Below the pieces are notes generated by a model. That model was not told where the DNA came from. It did not search any database and worked only from the letters and a program-made list of their open reading frames with translations. Positions 53,230-62,766 of a stretch of 64,000 bases of DNA are shown piece after piece. Origin of the DNA: Rosenbergiella gaditana (GTDB taxonomy: Bacteria > Pseudomonadota > Gammaproteobacteria > Enterobacterales > Enterobacteriaceae); contig NZ_JABBFR010000010.1 in assembly GCF_018494065.1 (NCBI RefSeq), positions 1-64,000 on the forward strand, written 5' to 3'. Each line of letters opens with the position of its first letter. The stretch's first letter is position 1. The translations under genes were made by a program, and so were the position numbers.

Positions 53230-53919
53230 TCACTCATCTTCTTCGACCCACAGGGTAAAGAATTGGCTCTGAAGATGAGTGGTTGAGGGACTGTTTGTTT
53301 TCAGGTCCCCCACCCGATGGCGTGAATGGTTGGAAAAAAGAATACGTCCAGTAGGTGTCGTCATCACGATAGGAAGTCGTTCACTAGCCAGTATTCCACG
53401 TATCGTTTTTTCTCATTGACCAACTATAATATCGGTTGCCGCAATACTGAATAATTGCTTACTTAAATAGACCGGATAGAGATAGGTTAGTGTATAGGTA
53501 TAATTACAGATATAGTCGACATGGGGTCCATGTAAATATCCCTCTTCTGCTTCCTTTACTTTAGCAAACCATGAAAATGTTTGATAATTTAGTGAGGTTG
53601 TTGAGGCTTTATTTAGCAAAAGCCTGTTTACTATACGATGATGTTGAGGTCGATAAAGCCAAGTTAGTTGCCATGATTCAAAACTAGATTCGTTATAAAT
53701 GGCAAAACCTGCACCAGAGATTAGCTGGTGTTTGTTTAATATTTTATCTACAAGGGATAATATATTCCCTCTTGTTTTCATATCTATTTTTGAATTAACA
53801 TCAACTATTTTATTTGATTCAAAAATAATTTTACTAATAGCTATTGCAAGGTTTTTAGTAGTTTTTTCAATTAATAAAAATGATTCTTCAGATTTATATT
53901 TTATTTTCCCTAATAGCAT
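53230..53919 (-). pseudogene. Cache-type sensor protein with internal stop
   Basis: A 229-codon frame interrupted by one TGA at 53413-53415. The first 168 residues (HQLISGAGFAIYNESSFESWQLTWLYRP, YLHGPHVDYICNYTYTLTYLYPVY) are a Cache/PDC-like ligand-binding domain. In frame after the stop come EKTIRGILASERLPIVMTT, GRILFSNHSRHRVGDL and a C-terminal FFTLWVEEDE. The gene lies 35 bases behind the FadR-type regulator, so the pair probably sensed a metabolite. A single CGA-to-TGA change would account for the stop. Confidence 0.72.
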
Positions 53920-53954
53920 CTTATTCTCACTTCATCCTGAAATTGAGTTAGGTT

Positions 53955-54674
53955 TTAGATAAGACTCATTTTATAATCTATTAACGATGAGATGAAAAAT
54001 TCAACTAAAGCATGGGCTTGAGTTGCGGCGAGAGATTCATCTCTATTCTTTAATGCATTCATAAGTTGATGGTAATGAACTGTACTGTCGGTATGAAACT
54101 TCTCATCTCGATAGAGAATAGAAATAAGAGGTGCCCATTCATTGATGATAATCAACTCTTGGGCTGCTAGCCTCGCCGATTGTGAGTTGGCGGCGAGTGT
54201 TAGTAGGCAACGTATATCTGATTGGGTTTTAAATTGTGGGGAGTCAGATTTTTCTAGTGCTAGGATAAGATCGTTTAATGTCGATAAATCATCATCAGTC
54301 ATTCGCCGTACCGAAAGGCGAGCACTGTGAATAATTAGCGCACTTTGCATTTCACCGAGATCGGCTAAATAATCGGAGCTAATATTCTTAAAGGGATGGA
54401 AATCTTTTACGTAACTATCGACATCATCACTAATGAAACTCCCGCCGTTACGACCACGGATAGTATATATTAGTGATTTACTTCGCAGAGTATTCAATGC
54501 ATCCCTGATAGTAATATGTGAAACACCCATCATTCGTGCTAATTCTAATTCATTAGGCAGTTGTTCACCTTTTTCTAATAAACCAGAAACAATAGCGTTA
54601 GAAAGTCTTTGGGTGATTTGTTCTGTTCTACTCGCTTCTCCAATTGGAGCAAAAATAACAGTGTGGGTAATCAT
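53955..54674 (-). CDS. FadR-subfamily GntR transcriptional regulator
   Basis: A 239-residue repressor: winged helix at about 19-75 (ELARMMGVSHITIRDALNTLRSKSLIYTIRGRNGGSF) and a helical FCD ligand domain (DLGEMQSALIIHSARLSVRRM, with HxxxH-like YHQLMNALKNRD). It probably controls the sensor gene downstream and the divergent aminotransferase. Confidence 0.88.
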   Translation of the reverse strand: MITHTVIFAPIGEASRTEQITQRLSNAIVSGLLEKGEQLPNELELARMMGVSHITIRDALNTLRSKSLIYTIRGRNGGSFISDDVDSYVKDFHPFKNISSDYLADLGEMQSALIIHSARLSVRRMTDDDLSTLNDLILALEKSDSPQFKTQSDIRCLLTLAANSQSARLAAQELIIINEWAPLISILYRDEKFHTDSTVHYHQLMNALKNRDESLAATQAHALVEFFISSLIDYKMSLI

Positions 54675-55038
54675 GGAAATCTCTATGTAAATAATCCATT
54701 ACGAATTTTATTTATAACATAAATCCGAAAATATTTAAAGAAACTAATGTCTAGTAAAGGGTATTTTTTAAATAATTAAATTTTATCTTTTATAATTAAT
54801 AATTTACTTTCGAATAATAAATATATAATTAGTTATTGTGATCTCTGTTTTAAAATATAATTTAATAGCCTCCTATTTGGAGGGTTCTGAGCAAAAAGAG
54901 TGGCAGATCCTCACGTTTAAAAACTTTATTTTTTCCGTCTCATCGTGCCACGAGTTGTTCATGACTCCACGCCGTTATTTTGCTAAGGTTGAGAAAATCT
55001 TATCAACGTTTATCACGTAAAGGGCGACAGGTTAACGC
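54675..55038. other. AT-rich divergent promoter region
   Basis: 54690-54840 is strongly AT-rich and contains the promoters for the regulator and aminotransferase. A 60-codon frame at 54838-55020 with a GTG start has no recognisable similarity or ribosome-binding site and is not called. Confidence 0.55.
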
Positions 55039-56226
55039 ATGCTTTCCAAGAAATCCGCAGCGATACATTCTTCACCGGTTAGAGAATTGCTTAAATTTAG
55101 TAAAGAACCTGGATTTATTTCCTTAGCGGGCGGAATTCCTGCCACGGATATGATTGACGTTGAGGGCATTGATAGTGTGATTCAGCAGCTGCTTGCCGAG
55201 GACCATCGCGATGTCTTTCAGTATTCGGTGACAGAAGGTGAATGGCCATTACGTCAAAGTATTGCTGCTTGGAGTAAACAGTTCAGTCTCACGCTTGATC
55301 CTCAGCAAATACTGATTACCAATGGTTCTCAGCAGGGGATTGATCTGCTTAACCGCGTGTTTTTAGAAAAAGATGATGTTGTCTTAGTGGAGCGTCCAAC
55401 CTATCTCGCGGCATTACAGTTACTCGATTATACCGAAGCGGTCGTTGAAGAACTGGCTTACCAAGGTGAAAAGATCGATCTCGCCGCATTGGAAACACGC
55501 TTGGCGGCAGGTGGTGTGAAGATGCTCTACCTTATTCCGACCTTCGCCAACCCAACGGGGCGAATTATCGAGGATGAACAGCGCATTGAAATCGTGAAAC
55601 TGGCACATCGTTATCAGGTCGTCATTGTCGAAGATGACCCCTATGGGCATTTAGCGTTTACTGAGCAACGTCGTGAGACATTCTTCTCGCTGGCTCAACA
55701 GTTATATGGTGCGGATCATAACGTCTGTTATATGTCGAGCTTCTCGAAAATCTTCTCCCCTGGTTTACGCTTGGGATGGCTGGCTCTCCCTGAAAAATTC
55801 CTTATGGCGATCACCGTGGCGAAACAGGCCTTAGACTTACATACCTCAACCCTGAATCAGCATATCGCTGCCCGCTATATCTCTTCTGGGCGAATTGATC
55901 AGCGTATAGCCTTGTTAAAAGAGACTTACCAGCAACGACGTGATTGGCTCATTGAGTCTTTACAGCGCCACCTAGGGGAGGCGATTACCTTCAACCGTCC
56001 AGAAGGCGGTATGTTTTTATGGTGCCATCTGAAAGAGGGTGTCGATGCGAGTCGTTTACTTAACGCCTGTATTGCTGAGAAAGTGGTGTTTGTACCTGGC
56101 GAGGTCTTTTTCGCGGAAAATCCGCAAACCAATGCCTTACGTCTTTCTTACTCCATGCTAACGCAACACACTGCCGAAGAAGCTGGTGTGCGTATTGCGC
56201 GCGCACTACAGAGCCTTTCTTCCTAA
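55039..56226 (+). CDS. PLP-dependent aminotransferase (2-aminoadipate/multi-substrate type)
   Basis: A 395-residue fold-type I aminotransferase of the LysN/MocR-catalytic class, PLP lysine K237 in [15 protein letters not shown], with ISLAGGIP near residue 28 and [11 protein letters not shown] around 167-177. No helix-turn-helix. Members transaminate aminoadipate, kynurenine or branched amino acids; substrate unknown. Divergent from the FadR-type regulator. Confidence 0.88.
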   Translation: MLSKKSAAIHSSPVRELLKFSKEPGFISLAGGIPATDMIDVEGIDSVIQQLLAEDHRDVFQYSVTEGEWPLRQSIAAWSKQFSLTLDPQQILITNGSQQGIDLLNRVFLEKDDVVLVERPTYLAALQLLDYTEAVVEELAYQGEKIDLAALETRLAAGGVKMLYLIPTFANPTGRIIEDEQRIEIVKLAHRYQVVIVEDDPYGHLAFTEQRRETFFSLAQQLYGADHNVCYMSSFSKIFSPGLRLGWLALPEKFLMAITVAKQALDLHTSTLNQHIAARYISSGRIDQRIALLKETYQQRRDWLIESLQRHLGEAITFNRPEGGMFLWCHLKEGVDASRLLNACIAEKVVFVPGEVFFAENPQTNALRLSYSMLTQHTAEEAGVRIARALQSLSS

Positions 56227-56323
56227 TCATTCACAGGGGAAGGAATTATCTTCCCCTGACATTCACTATCTTCTTTCGAAACCATCGAAAAAATCAGGTA
56301 TAGTCCGTTTTTTCGGAGGAACC

Positions 56324-57193
56324 ATGCTGACCAACACATCTGTACGTCTCAACAAATATATCAGTGAGAGTGGTATCTGCTCTCGTCGCGATGCCGATCG
56401 CTACATTGAACAGGGTAACGTCTTAATTAATGGACGACGCGCCGCTGTTGGGGCCCAGGTCTACCCTGGTGATGAAGTGATGGTGAATGGTCAGTTAATT
56501 GAACCGCGTAATGAAGATGATTTGATTCTTATTGCGTTGAATAAGCCTGTGGGAATTGTTACCACGATGGAAGAGACTGAACGCGATAATATTGGTGATT
56601 TCGTCAATCACAGCAAGCGTGTCTTTCCTATTGGTCGACTTGATAAAGATTCACAAGGCTTGATCTTTTTAACCAACCATGGCGACTTGGTGAATAAAAT
56701 CTTGCGAGCCGGTAATAATCACGAAAAAGAGTATATCGTGACGGTGGATAAACCGATTACCGACGATTTTATCCGTGGTATGGGCGCGGGTGTCCCAATG
56801 CTGGGGACGATGACGAAGAAGTGTAAAGTTAAAAAACTGGATACTCACGTCTTTCGTATCATTCTTGTTCAAGGGTTAAATCGACAGATCCGTCGGATGT
56901 GTACTCACTTCGGTTTCGAGGTGACTAAACTCGAACGTACTCGCATTATGAATGTGAAGTTAACCGGTATTCCTTTAGGCGAGTGGCGCGATCTGACCGA
57001 CGATGAACTGATTGAACTCTTTAAATTGATTGAGGACTCTTCATCAGAAGATAAGCCAGTCGAGAAGAAACCTGTGAAAAAGGCGCTGAAAAGACCCGAT
57101 ATTGCGCCACCGGTAATGCCAGCTCAAGCGACCAAGAAACCGGCTGTTCGCCAGAAATTCACAAAACCAGGCCGTCAAAAGAAAGGGCGTTAG
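56324..57193 (+). CDS. rluF: 23S rRNA pseudouridine synthase F
   Basis: A 289-residue RsuA-family synthase: N-terminal S4 RNA-binding domain ([20 protein letters not shown]), catalytic D107 in [12 protein letters not shown], and [18 protein letters not shown]. The C-terminal tail is Lys/Pro-rich. RluF modifies U2604 of 23S rRNA. The ATG at 56324 has CGGAGGAA upstream; an earlier in-frame ATG overlaps the aminotransferase and is rejected. Confidence 0.93.
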   Translation: MLTNTSVRLNKYISESGICSRRDADRYIEQGNVLINGRRAAVGAQVYPGDEVMVNGQLIEPRNEDDLILIALNKPVGIVTTMEETERDNIGDFVNHSKRVFPIGRLDKDSQGLIFLTNHGDLVNKILRAGNNHEKEYIVTVDKPITDDFIRGMGAGVPMLGTMTKKCKVKKLDTHVFRIILVQGLNRQIRRMCTHFGFEVTKLERTRIMNVKLTGIPLGEWRDLTDDELIELFKLIEDSSSEDKPVEKKPVKKALKRPDIAPPVMPAQATKKPAVRQKFTKPGRQKKGR

Positions 57194-57274
57194 ACGACGC
57201 GCCGAGTCGTGTGTTCATGTCGACGCAGGTCGGCACTTGACGCGGACGCTTTGTGCGGTTACAACTAAATGATG

Positions 57275-57371
57275 TCGGGGGAGTCTCGCGCAAGAGACTG
57301 AGAGGCTGTGAGCGTATTACGCCGTGCAGCGACCCTTTGAACCTGACCCAGTTAACACTGGCGTAGGAAGA
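57275..57371 (+). promoter_or_regulatory. TPP riboswitch (thi box)
   Basis: The conserved elements are in order: a GGGG-containing start, CTGAGAG at 57298-57304, and the second core AACCTGAC...AACACTGGCGTAGGAAG at 57340-57370. It folds into the three-way THI element that binds thiamine pyrophosphate and switches off the thi operon. The 57372-57470 stretch contains short GC stems likely to be the expression platform. Confidence 0.95.
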
Positions 57372-57496
57372 CGGGCCGCCTGTGAGCGACTGGGTATATC
57401 CCTTTTGGGGGATTGCCCCATTCCCTCTGCCTTATCTGGGTCTCTAATTAAGAGGCCATCCATGTTGTTTATCCTATCCTTAACTCAGGTCAGATC

Positions 57497-58441
57497 ATGA
57501 GTCGCTGGAGCGTTATTGGCCGCGGCGTAAGTGGGCTTTGTGTGGCAAAACTGCTGGTTGAACAGGGTGAGCAGGTCGAAGTGATCGAGCAGCCAGGCTA
57601 TACCAGCGCTTCATGGTACGCAGGCGGTATGTTGGCACCCTATTGTGAAGCAGAGAGTGCGGCCAGCGAAGTGGTCACGCTTGGGCAACACGCGCTCGCC
57701 TGGTGGCAACAACGGGTCCCTGATGTGCAACAGCGCGGAACCTTAGTCGTCGCTCCGGCAAGAGATCAGCAAGAACTCAAGATCTTCGCCAGTAAAACAT
57801 CCCATTTTCAGTGGGTGAAACCGATGGAGGTCGAAGAGGATCTTGGTTCGCGCTTTGAGAGCGGACTCTTTTTTGCTGAAGAAGGGCACTTGAATCCTCG
57901 GCAAGCCTTAACCTCCCTCGCTCAGCAATTAGTTGATCAAGGCGTAGTGTTTCACTCAACTCAGCCCTCTGGCAAGATTATCGATTGTCGAGGTATTCAC
58001 GCTCAATCACACCTTCCACAACTCCGTGCAGTACGTGGCGAAATGCTACGTCTACGCAGTGCTGAGTTAGACTTTTCACGTCCGATTCGGCTATTACATC
58101 CCCGCTTTCCTTGCTATTTGGTGCCGCGTGGCGCAGGGGAATTTATGTTAGGCGCGACGATGGTCGAGACCGATGATAATCGAGGTATGAGTGCCCGGGC
58201 GGCGATGGAGTTATTGAGTGCTGCGTACACGCTACACCCCGCGTTTGCAGAGGCTGAAATAGTGGAAACCGCAAGCGGTTTACGACCTGCTTACCCGACC
58301 AATCTCCCCAGTATCCAGTATCAGGATAACCGTTTTTATCTGAACGGGATGTACCGCCATGGTTTTTTACTGGCTCCGCGCGTCGCGCAGCAACTTGTTG
58401 AACAGTTAGCGAAGGAAAAGAGCAATGCAGATCTTACTTAA
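57497..58441 (+). CDS. thiO: Glycine oxidase ThiO
   Basis: A 314-residue FAD-dependent amine oxidase: dinucleotide site VIGRGVSGLCVAKLLVEQG (6-24), ASWYAGGMLAPYCE and the C-terminal ASGLRPAYPTN and RHGFLLAPRVAQQL. It oxidises glycine to the iminoglycine used for the thiazole ring. First gene of thiOSGF, under the TPP riboswitch; overlaps thiS by 17 bases. Confidence 0.94.
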   Translation: MSRWSVIGRGVSGLCVAKLLVEQGEQVEVIEQPGYTSASWYAGGMLAPYCEAESAASEVVTLGQHALAWWQQRVPDVQQRGTLVVAPARDQQELKIFASKTSHFQWVKPMEVEEDLGSRFESGLFFAEEGHLNPRQALTSLAQQLVDQGVVFHSTQPSGKIIDCRGIHAQSHLPQLRAVRGEMLRLRSAELDFSRPIRLLHPRFPCYLVPRGAGEFMLGATMVETDDNRGMSARAAMELLSAAYTLHPAFAEAEIVETASGLRPAYPTNLPSIQYQDNRFYLNGMYRHGFLLAPRVAQQLVEQLAKEKSNADLT

Positions 58442-58622
58442 TGGCCAGTCGATCATGACAGAGGCAACCGACTTATCGGCATTATTGCGCGAACAACACA
58501 TCGATATAGCAGTGGTTGCCTGTGCGGTAAACGGACAATTTGTGGCGAAAAGTCAGTATGCCGAGATGCGATTGCAGCATGGGCTACGCATTGAGGCGCT
58601 TTCACCTATGCAGGGAGGCTAA
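58425..58622 (+). CDS. thiS: Sulfur carrier protein ThiS
   Basis: A 65-residue ubiquitin-like protein ending in the required di-glycine (LSPMQGG), whose last carboxylate is adenylated and thiocarboxylated. The start MQILLNGQSI is typical. It sits between thiO and thiG. Confidence 0.95.
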   Translation: MQILLNGQSIMTEATDLSALLREQHIDIAVVACAVNGQFVAKSQYAEMRLQHGLRIEALSPMQGG

Positions 58623-58625
58623 GGC

Positions 58626-59384
58626 ATGTTTTATGGAACATCGTTGACATCACGTTGCTTCTTAGGCACGGCGGGGTACCCGTCGCCTGCCATCTTGAGC
58701 GCAGCGATTAGTGCCTCAGGCACTGAGGTGATCACTGTCAGTTTACGGCGTGAAGGGGCAGGCGGCCAGGCGTTCCGTGACCTTATTAGCCAACATACAC
58801 GGCTTATTTTACCGAATACGGCAGGTTGCCACAGTGTGAAAGAGGCGGTGACAACGGCTCATATGGCCCGGGAGCTGTTTAATACGCCGTGGATTAAGTT
58901 AGAGGTGATTGGTCATGCCGATAGTTTACAACCGGATCCTTTCGCCTTGGTGGAGGCAGCAAAAATCTTATGTACAGAAGGTTTCGAGGTCTTCCCCTAC
59001 ACCACAGAAGACCGAATTGTTGGCGAAAAACTGTTAGCGGCAGGATGCCAAGTGCTGATGCCTTGGGGAGCACCGATTGGCTCCGGTCAGGGTCTTAACA
59101 ACCTACGAGGATTGCAGGCTTTACGTGCAGCTTTTCCAGAGATCCCGATGATCATCGATGCCGGGATCGGCGCACCTTCTCATGCCACTCAAGCCATGGA
59201 AATGGGATTCGACGGTATTTTATTAAATACCGCTGTTGCTAAAGCGCGAGATCCGGTGGCGATGGCTCAAGCTTTCGGCCAAGCCATCTCGGCAGGGCAT
59301 ACGGCCTATCAAGCTGGCTTAATGGCACAACGTGATATGGCAGTACCCTCAACGCCATTATTTGGACTGGCGAATCTCATCTGA
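58626..59384 (+). CDS. thiG: Thiazole synthase ThiG
   Basis: A 252-residue TIM-barrel enzyme with Schiff-base lysine K91 in [20 protein letters not shown]-like [13 protein letters not shown], and [18 protein letters not shown]. It makes the thiazole phosphate from deoxyxylulose phosphate, iminoglycine and ThiS thiocarboxylate. The gene follows thiS by three bases. Confidence 0.95.
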   Translation: MFYGTSLTSRCFLGTAGYPSPAILSAAISASGTEVITVSLRREGAGGQAFRDLISQHTRLILPNTAGCHSVKEAVTTAHMARELFNTPWIKLEVIGHADSLQPDPFALVEAAKILCTEGFEVFPYTTEDRIVGEKLLAAGCQVLMPWGAPIGSGQGLNNLRGLQALRAAFPEIPMIIDAGIGAPSHATQAMEMGFDGILLNTAVAKARDPVAMAQAFGQAISAGHTAYQAGLMAQRDMAVPSTPLFGLANLI

Positions 59385-59393
59385 GGAATAGCG

Positions 59394-60362
59394 ATGCAAC
59401 GTTATCAACGACAAATGCAGTTACCGGAAATCGGTGAACAAGGGCAGCGACGACTGCAACATGCCAAGCTTCTGGTGGTCGGTGCGGGGGGACTCAGTGC
59501 TACGCTCCTTCCACAATTAGTGGGAGCCGGTATCGGTCAGATTCGACTTTACGATGCTGACCGGGTTGCGCTGCATAATCTGCATCGGCAAACGCTCTTT
59601 AGGCAGCAAGATATCGGAAAAGCCAAAGCGCTCTGCGCACAAGCCCATTTAAGCCAATGCAATAGCGACGTGCTGATAGAGCCTGAAGTGACGCATATTA
59701 CGGCCAGCACCGTCCGCCATGCTCTGCGTGATTGCGATATCGTCGTTGATGCGGCAGATAATTTTGCCACCACATATTTACTGTCTGACACCTGCGTAAC
59801 CCACGGTTTACCGCTAATCAGTGCTTCAGCCCTTGGAACTCAGGGATATGTGGGCGGATTTTGTGGCGGTGCACCGAGTTATAAAGCGTTGTTTCCACAA
59901 TTACCCGATATGGCAGGAAATTGTCAAAGTACCGGCGTGATGGGCCCGGTAGTGGCCTGTTTGGCGGCAATTCAGGCGCAAATGGTATTGAGTTGTGTGT
60001 TACAGAACACCCCCTCTCCGTTAGGGTCACTGGTGAGGTGTAACTTTAGCAATTGGCAGTTTAGCCAGTTTCGCTTTGATTCCGCCGCTGAACCGATCGA
60101 GAAAACGCTACACTTTATCGATCGAGCGCAATTGGTACAAACCGATCTGATCGTCGAGTTGCGGGATCGCACACAAGCCCCGACCAGTGTTACTGATACG
60201 GTGGTTCGCATGTCGCTACAGGGGCTTGAGCAGTGGACGATACCTGCTTATCAACGCTTAGTCTTGGTTTGTCATACAGGATTACGGGCCGCACGTGCCG
60301 AGCAGTTATTACGGCTACGTGGGCTGGATAATATTGTATTACTTGCGGCGGGAGAGGCGTAA
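59394..60362 (+). CDS. thiF: ThiF adenylyltransferase with C-terminal rhodanese domain
   Basis: A 322-residue protein. Residues 1 to about 245 are an E1-like ThiF (VVGAGGLSATLLPQLVGAG; ADNFATTYLLSD). Residues 250-322 look like a compact rhodanese domain with the active-site loop VCHTGLRAARAEQLL, cysteine C293. Cys177 (GNCQSTGV) matches the E. coli C184 that links to ThiS, but the preceding CxxC zinc ligands are replaced (PSYKALFP). A one-polypeptide sulfur-transfer route is inferred. Confidence 0.88.
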   Translation: MQRYQRQMQLPEIGEQGQRRLQHAKLLVVGAGGLSATLLPQLVGAGIGQIRLYDADRVALHNLHRQTLFRQQDIGKAKALCAQAHLSQCNSDVLIEPEVTHITASTVRHALRDCDIVVDAADNFATTYLLSDTCVTHGLPLISASALGTQGYVGGFCGGAPSYKALFPQLPDMAGNCQSTGVMGPVVACLAAIQAQMVLSCVLQNTPSPLGSLVRCNFSNWQFSQFRFDSAAEPIEKTLHFIDRAQLVQTDLIVELRDRTQAPTSVTDTVVRMSLQGLEQWTIPAYQRLVLVCHTGLRAARAEQLLRLRGLDNIVLLAAGEA

Positions 60363-60379
60363 TGTTCGGCTTTGATTAA

Positions 60380-60595
60380 GTGAATATTTCTTGGCAATCG
60401 CAGCCTTTGTTGCGTGATTTTTTACTCGACTTCTCAGAGGAAAAAACGACGGCGCTCTGAGGCGCCAGTAGTATAGGTAAAAGTAGTCTACAACAACGTT
60501 TAGCCGGTTTACTCCCCTGTACAGCAGGATAAACTCTACCCTTGGCTCTCTGTGTGGGATAACGTATTTCTCCCGTCGACTCTTAGGGTACTGTA
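60380..60595 (+). pseudogene. ABC transporter ATPase remnant
   Basis: The frame from GTG 60380 reads NISWQSQPLLRDFLLDFSE, meets a TGA, then GASSIGKSSLQQRLAGLLP (a Walker A with one odd residue), and stops again; LPWLSVWDNVFLP follows in another frame. It is the N-terminal third of a SsuB/ThiZ-like ATPase. It may once have been a transporter gene of the thi operon. Signature and Walker B are gone. Confidence 0.8.
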
Positions 60596-60639
60596 AGCAG
60601 AGCGAAAAGAGTAACGGACGAGAGGCACGGGTGAGTGAA

Positions 60640-60978
60640 TTAAGGCGCTGGAATATTGAGTTTTTCTAAGAGCAGCCGCGTACAATTGTCACGCTGCTGG
60701 GCTTGCTGTTGCTGATCAGGGGTGAGGCGATCCCAAGCATCTTGAATATGTTTCCCAAGCATCGGTGAGAAGTGGCGTTTTTTCAGGGCATAATCTTGGT
60801 TATTGTTTTCAATTGTCTGTTGCATCCTAGCTTGGATTTGCTGATCAGAGCCGGTGGGTTGCAAACAATAGAGAGAGACATAATAGGCTTTATCTTGATC
60901 ACTAAAGTGTGGCATCAGCCACCATACTGCCGTACATAAAATAATCACTGCTGGAATAATAACTTTTAGCTTTACCAT
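60640..60978 (-). CDS. Hypothetical membrane-anchored protein (112 aa)
   Basis: A 112-residue protein with one N-terminal hydrophobic segment (KLKVIIPAVIILCTAVWWL), then a soluble Gln-rich helical domain (RMQQTIENNNQDYALKKRHF, LTPDQQQQAQQRDNC) with two cysteines. Probably periplasmic. ATG at 60978 has GGAAAG; one at 60990 is possible. No family recognised. Confidence 0.7.
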   Translation of the reverse strand: MVKLKVIIPAVIILCTAVWWLMPHFSDQDKAYYVSLYCLQPTGSDQQIQARMQQTIENNNQDYALKKRHFSPMLGKHIQDAWDRLTPDQQQQAQQRDNCTRLLLEKLNIPAP

Positions 60979-61047
60979 GACACTTTCCAAAAATCTTTCA
61001 TTGTGGTTGTAATGATAAAGAGGGTACGCGAATTAATCTATATCGCT

Positions 61048-61071
61048 AGATGTACAGACGTCTAAATGTCT
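61048..61071 (+). promoter_or_regulatory. Three tandem MetJ boxes
   Basis: Adjacent eight-base sites AGATGTAC, AGACGTCT (perfect consensus) and AAATGTCT. A further partial site (TAGACATG) lies near 61090. Tandem eight-base boxes are the operator of the methionine repressor MetJ, here 41-64 bases before metQ. Confidence 0.85.
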
Positions 61072-61111
61072 AATATACTCAATTAAAATTAGACATGTTG
61101 AGGTGGATGCG

Positions 61112-61912
61112 GTGAAAAAATTTTTAGTCTCTTCTTTTTTGGCTGTCTGTGCATTAGGCCTAGTGGGGTGTAAACAGGAAGATGCGCATACTATTAAAGT
61201 CGCCATCAACTCTGGGCCTGACCAAGCAGTGTGGGACACGGTGAAACAAGTTGCTAAAGATAAATATCAGCTAAATGTTGAGGTCGTTAGCTTTAATGAT
61301 TACGTTCAGCCCAACGAAGCCTTGGCGAACAAAGATGTGGATGCCAACGCTTTCCAAAGCGTGCCGTATCTTGAGATGCAAGCCAAAGAACGTGGCTATA
61401 AATTCGCTATTTTAGGGAAGAGTTTTATTTTCCCAATCGCCGCCTACTCATCGAAAATTAAGGATTTAAATCAATTACCTAATGGGGCGACGGTCACTAT
61501 TTCTAATGAAGCCACCACCTTGGGCCGTAGTTTATTGTTACTGCAGTCACAAGGCTTGATCACGGTCGACCCTAGCAAAGGCTTACTTCCAACGGTATTA
61601 GATATCAACGCTAACCCTAAAAATTTGCAGTTTGTATTAGTTGATACGCCACAACTTACGCGTTCTTTGGACGATCCGAAGGTGTGGTTATCGGTGATTA
61701 ATAATAACTTTGCTTCGCAAGCCGGTTTATCGGCAGCGCGTGATGGATTATTTATGGAAGGTAAAGCCTCGCCTTATCTTAATGTCTTAGTGGTGCGTGA
61801 AGGCGATAAAGATGAGACGAAATTACAGCAGCTTAAGCAGGCTTTCCAATCTCCTGAGGTCGAAGCGAAAGCGAAAGCGGTCTATCACGGAGATGTGATA
61901 CGCGCTTGGTAA
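61112..61912 (+). CDS. metQ: MetQ family methionine-binding lipoprotein
   Basis: A 266-residue lipoprotein: signal peptide and lipobox LGLVGC (cysteine about 20), then the NLPA/MetQ pattern VEVVSFNDYVQPNEALANKDVDANAFQ and KDLNQLPNGATVTISNEATTLGRSLLLL. It delivers methionine to a MetNI importer, but no metN or metI is next to it here. I use the GTG at 61112, eight bases after GAGG. MetJ boxes upstream support the role. Confidence 0.88.
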   Translation: MKKFLVSSFLAVCALGLVGCKQEDAHTIKVAINSGPDQAVWDTVKQVAKDKYQLNVEVVSFNDYVQPNEALANKDVDANAFQSVPYLEMQAKERGYKFAILGKSFIFPIAAYSSKIKDLNQLPNGATVTISNEATTLGRSLLLLQSQGLITVDPSKGLLPTVLDINANPKNLQFVLVDTPQLTRSLDDPKVWLSVINNNFASQAGLSAARDGLFMEGKASPYLNVLVVREGDKDETKLQQLKQAFQSPEVEAKAKAVYHGDVIRAW

Positions 61913-61928
61913 CCCCCTGTGAGTCTAC

Positions 61929-61957
61929 AACCCATGCTGAGCATGGGTTTTTTTTTG
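61929..61957 (+). terminator. Rho-independent terminator after metQ
   Basis: AACCCATGC / GCATGGGTT with a TGA loop and nine T, starting 16 bases past the stop. Confidence 0.92.
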
Positions 61958-61968
61958 CCAAGAGTTAG

Positions 61969-62595
61969 TCACCCTATCGAAAGTAGAAAGCCAATAGCCA
62001 CCAAGGTATAGAATCCGGCACAGAATAGAGTGATTAAACGATGATAACGCACCAAAATCTGTTGCGCCCGTGAGGTGGAGAAACAGAAGGCATAGAGGCT
62101 AAAAATGGTCATCCCGATCAGGGCACAGAGGATGACCAGTAGGACAGTCGCCCAAGGTGTTGAGTGTGGTGAGAGACCGATACTCGTCACGGTTAGCCAA
62201 GTTAAGATCGCTTTAGGATTGGTGAGATGCAGGCTGACCCCTTGCCAGTAGTAACGGAAATCTTTATGGTCAGCTCGTGACACCTTAGTGGTTGGACGGA
62301 GGGGGACGGCGAGGGACTTTATCGCTTTATAGGCGAGCCAAAAAAGATACACAGCCCCGAGAAATTTTAAGGCTAATAAGAAACGCGGTTCGGAAAGCAG
62401 CAGCGTTGAGACGCCCAAGGCGGTCATGACCCCCCAACATAGCGATCCGGTTATTACCCCTGCAGCGAGGATAAAACCGGCTTGACGCCCCTGGGACATG
62501 GCTAAGTTAGCAATCGAAAGATTTGCTGGACCGGGCGTTAACGTACCTAGACTGTAGACCAATAGTGCAGGCGTGATTAAAGACCATTCAACCAT
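61969..62595 (-). CDS. LysE/RhtB-family exporter
   Basis: A 208-residue protein with six helices, TLTPGPANLSIANLAMSQGRQAG at the start and HLTNPKAILTWLTVTSIG in the middle. Amino acid or homoserine-lactone exporter; substrate unknown. Convergent with metQ. It is a different branch from the LysE protein at 6524-7141. Confidence 0.88.
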   Translation of the reverse strand: MVEWSLITPALLVYSLGTLTPGPANLSIANLAMSQGRQAGFILAAGVITGSLCWGVMTALGVSTLLLSEPRFLLALKFLGAVYLFWLAYKAIKSLAVPLRPTTKVSRADHKDFRYYWQGVSLHLTNPKAILTWLTVTSIGLSPHSTPWATVLLVILCALIGMTIFSLYAFCFSTSRAQQILVRYHRLITLFCAGFYTLVAIGFLLSIG

Positions 62596-62766
62596 ATACG
62601 TCCCCCTGATTATCGTTGAGTAATAAAGCTGAATTATGATTTACGTCCGCGCTATTTTTGATCATTTTCGCTCTCGACAGGCTGGCTTACCGCTCGGTTA
62701 TAGTCAATACCGCTGAATGTTAGCTATAGTAGAGCGACGAGACTAATCAGAAATATTGAGGAATAT

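Noticed and set aside
54838..55020. A 60-codon frame upstream of the aminotransferase
   Set aside because: GTG start without ribosome-binding site, no similarity recognised, lies in the promoter region.
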